This document shows positions 4,473-5,387 of a stretch of DNA of 5,387 nt, in pieces. A program made the position numbers and the translations under genes. The notes below the pieces were generated by a model. That model was not told where the DNA came from and did no database searches. It worked only from the letters and a program-made list of their open reading frames with translations. Numbering within the stretch: the stretch's first letter is position 1; every line of letters starts with the position of its first letter. This stretch comes from an uncultured Collinsella sp. (lineage in GTDB: Bacteria > Actinomycetota > Coriobacteriia > Coriobacteriales > Coriobacteriaceae), in NCBI GenBank assembly GCA_900544465.1, contig UQVT01000128.1:1-5387 (forward strand), in the 5' to 3' direction.

Positions 4473-5387
4473 ACAACACGGCGCCCTCGGGCAGGTCGAC
4501 GCGAACAACGTCCACGGCATCTCCCGCCTTGAGCTCGCACGGTCCTTCGTCAATACGCAACAGGCAGTTCGCACGCTGCATAGTTCCAAGCAACGCCGAA
4601 TTCTGTGTCTTAGCCTCGGTCACCAACAACTCACCGGTCTCGGGGTCGCGCAAAACCATGGCGCGATCGAAGAAGCGGCGATGCTGTCGCTTTTTCACGC
4701 CGTGCGTGAGCGTCGCCTGCTGCACGGGACGCGTACCCTCGGCAAAGCCGCGCATCTTGCGAATCGCCGGGCGGGCGAGCATCTCAAAGCCCACATACGC
4801 CGCGGCCGGATTGCCTGAAAGCCCTAGGTAGGGCTTGCCCCCGAGCAAGCCAAACGTGATGGCCTTGCCCGGACGCATCGAGATGCGATCGAACAGCACC
4901 ACGCCCTCGCGCCGGACGAGCGCCGTCACGTAGTCGTAATCGCCCGCCGAGGCGCCGCCGCTCGTAATGACAAAATCGCACTCTCGCGTGGCGCGATGCA
5001 CCAGCTCGCCAATCGCCTGCTCATCGTCGGGCGCAATACCGTAGAACACGGGCTCGGCGCCGGCATCGAGCGCCTCGGCCATCAGCGCCGAGGAGTTGGA
5101 GTCGCGAATCTGCCCGCGCGCCGGCAGCTCACCCGGCGCGACCAGCTCCGTGCCCAGCGAGATAATGCCCACGCGCGGAGCGGCATGGACCTTCACGCTC
5201 GCGTAACCGGCGCTTGCCAGCAGGCCGGCGCCGGCCGGAGTCACAACCTCGCCAGCACGCATCACGACTTCGCCGGCATGGGCCTCCTCGGCGGCAGAGC
5301 GAACGTTCTTCCCCACCTTGGCCGGCGCCAAAAACCTCACACGCGAGCCCTCGTTGCCGTCACCGTCGAGCACATCGACGATCTCGT
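4471..5387 (-). CDS. moeA: Molybdopterin molybdenumtransferase MoeA (5' end missing)
   Basis: MoeA takes adenylyl-molybdopterin from MogA and inserts molybdate to make active molybdenum cofactor. The window holds 304 complete codons. Compared with about 400-410 residues in the family, roughly the first 100 are beyond the right edge. Counting from the first visible codon, RVGIISLGTEL (71-81), IRDSN (93-97), TSGGASAGDYD (141-151), RPGKAITFG (171-179) and LSGNPAAAYVGF (189-200) form the MPT-binding domain III. Residues 218-304 form the C-terminal beta-barrel domain IV. The GTG at 5373 is only an internal valine, as the frame continues upstream without a stop. No truncation or missing motif is seen in the visible part. 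The gene is first in a two-gene unit with mogA, and its promoter is outside the window. Confidence 0.95.
   Translation of the reverse strand, partial: EIVDVLDGDGNEGSRVRFLAPAKVGKNVRSAAEEAHAGEVVMRAGEVVTPAGAGLLASAGYASVKVHAAPRVGIISLGTELVAPGELPARGQIRDSNSSALMAEALDAGAEPVFYGIAPDDEQAIGELVHRATRECDFVITSGGASAGDYDYVTALVRREGVVLFDRISMRPGKAITFGLLGGKPYLGLSGNPAAAYVGFEMLARPAIRKMRGFAEGTRPVQQATLTHGVKKRQHRRFFDRAMVLRDPETGELLVTEAKTQNSALLGTMQRANCLLRIDEGPCELKAGDAVDVVRVDLPEGAVL

Noticed and set aside
4461..4589. Extension of the mogA frame upstream to 4589
   Set aside because: The extra 43 residues overlap moeA, look random, and lie upstream of the AGGAGG-served ATG where the conserved fold begins.
4111..4818. 235-codon plus-strand ORF opposite mogA and moeA
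   Set aside because: It is serine/alanine-rich antisense sequence spanning two genuine genes.
5223..5236. 14-bp perfect palindrome of G and C inside moeA
   Set aside because: It encodes ordinary alanine/glycine/proline codons in a GC-rich gene and has no T tract or other context.

Overview
The window is a molybdenum locus from a high-GC bacterium, with every convincing gene on the minus strand. It holds a complete molybdate ABC transporter operon (modA, modB, modC) preceded by two molybdenum-cofactor genes, moeA (cut by the right edge) and a mogA/moaB-family gene. The GC-rich coding sequence with A/T-rich intergenic DNA, a lipoprotein ModA with a twin-arginine-like signal, strong AGGAGG ribosome binding sites and the style of the proteins suggest an actinobacterial, perhaps coriobacterial (Collinsella/Eggerthella-like), anaerobe. 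That placement is an inference from protein style and not a match to a reference.

Layout in transcription order, right to left. At 5387-4471 lies the C-terminal three quarters of MoeA, which inserts molybdate into the cofactor. At 4460-3981 lies a MogA/MoaB-family protein, which adenylylates molybdopterin before MoeA acts. The two are tightly coupled: the moeA stop codon is part of the ribosome binding site of the next gene. A strong intrinsic terminator (3967-3931) closes this unit. The 200-bp gap that follows carries the modA promoter, with a perfect TATAAT and no good -35. Around it are three perfect inverted repeats, two of which share the same 7-N4-7 architecture, and the 5' UTR has a GC-rich hairpin. 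Then come modA (3777-2902, lipoprotein binding protein), modB (2833-1391, permease) and modC (1387-317, ATPase), followed by a second intrinsic terminator (305-271).

The genes fit together functionally: ModABC imports molybdate, and MogA plus MoeA load it onto molybdopterin for molybdoenzymes. The main oddity is ModB. Ahead of the ordinary five-helix permease it carries a signal peptide and an extracytoplasmic domain of about 180 residues with three cysteines, plus a long charged C-terminal tail.

The left 270 bases contain no mod gene. On the minus strand they hold a good promoter candidate, a leader of about 100 nt with perfect inverted repeats, and a 22-codon ORF with a strong ribosome binding site. 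The stop of that small ORF overlaps the start of another reading frame (ATGA) that runs off the left edge. This looks like the 5' region of a separate gene whose identity cannot be read here.
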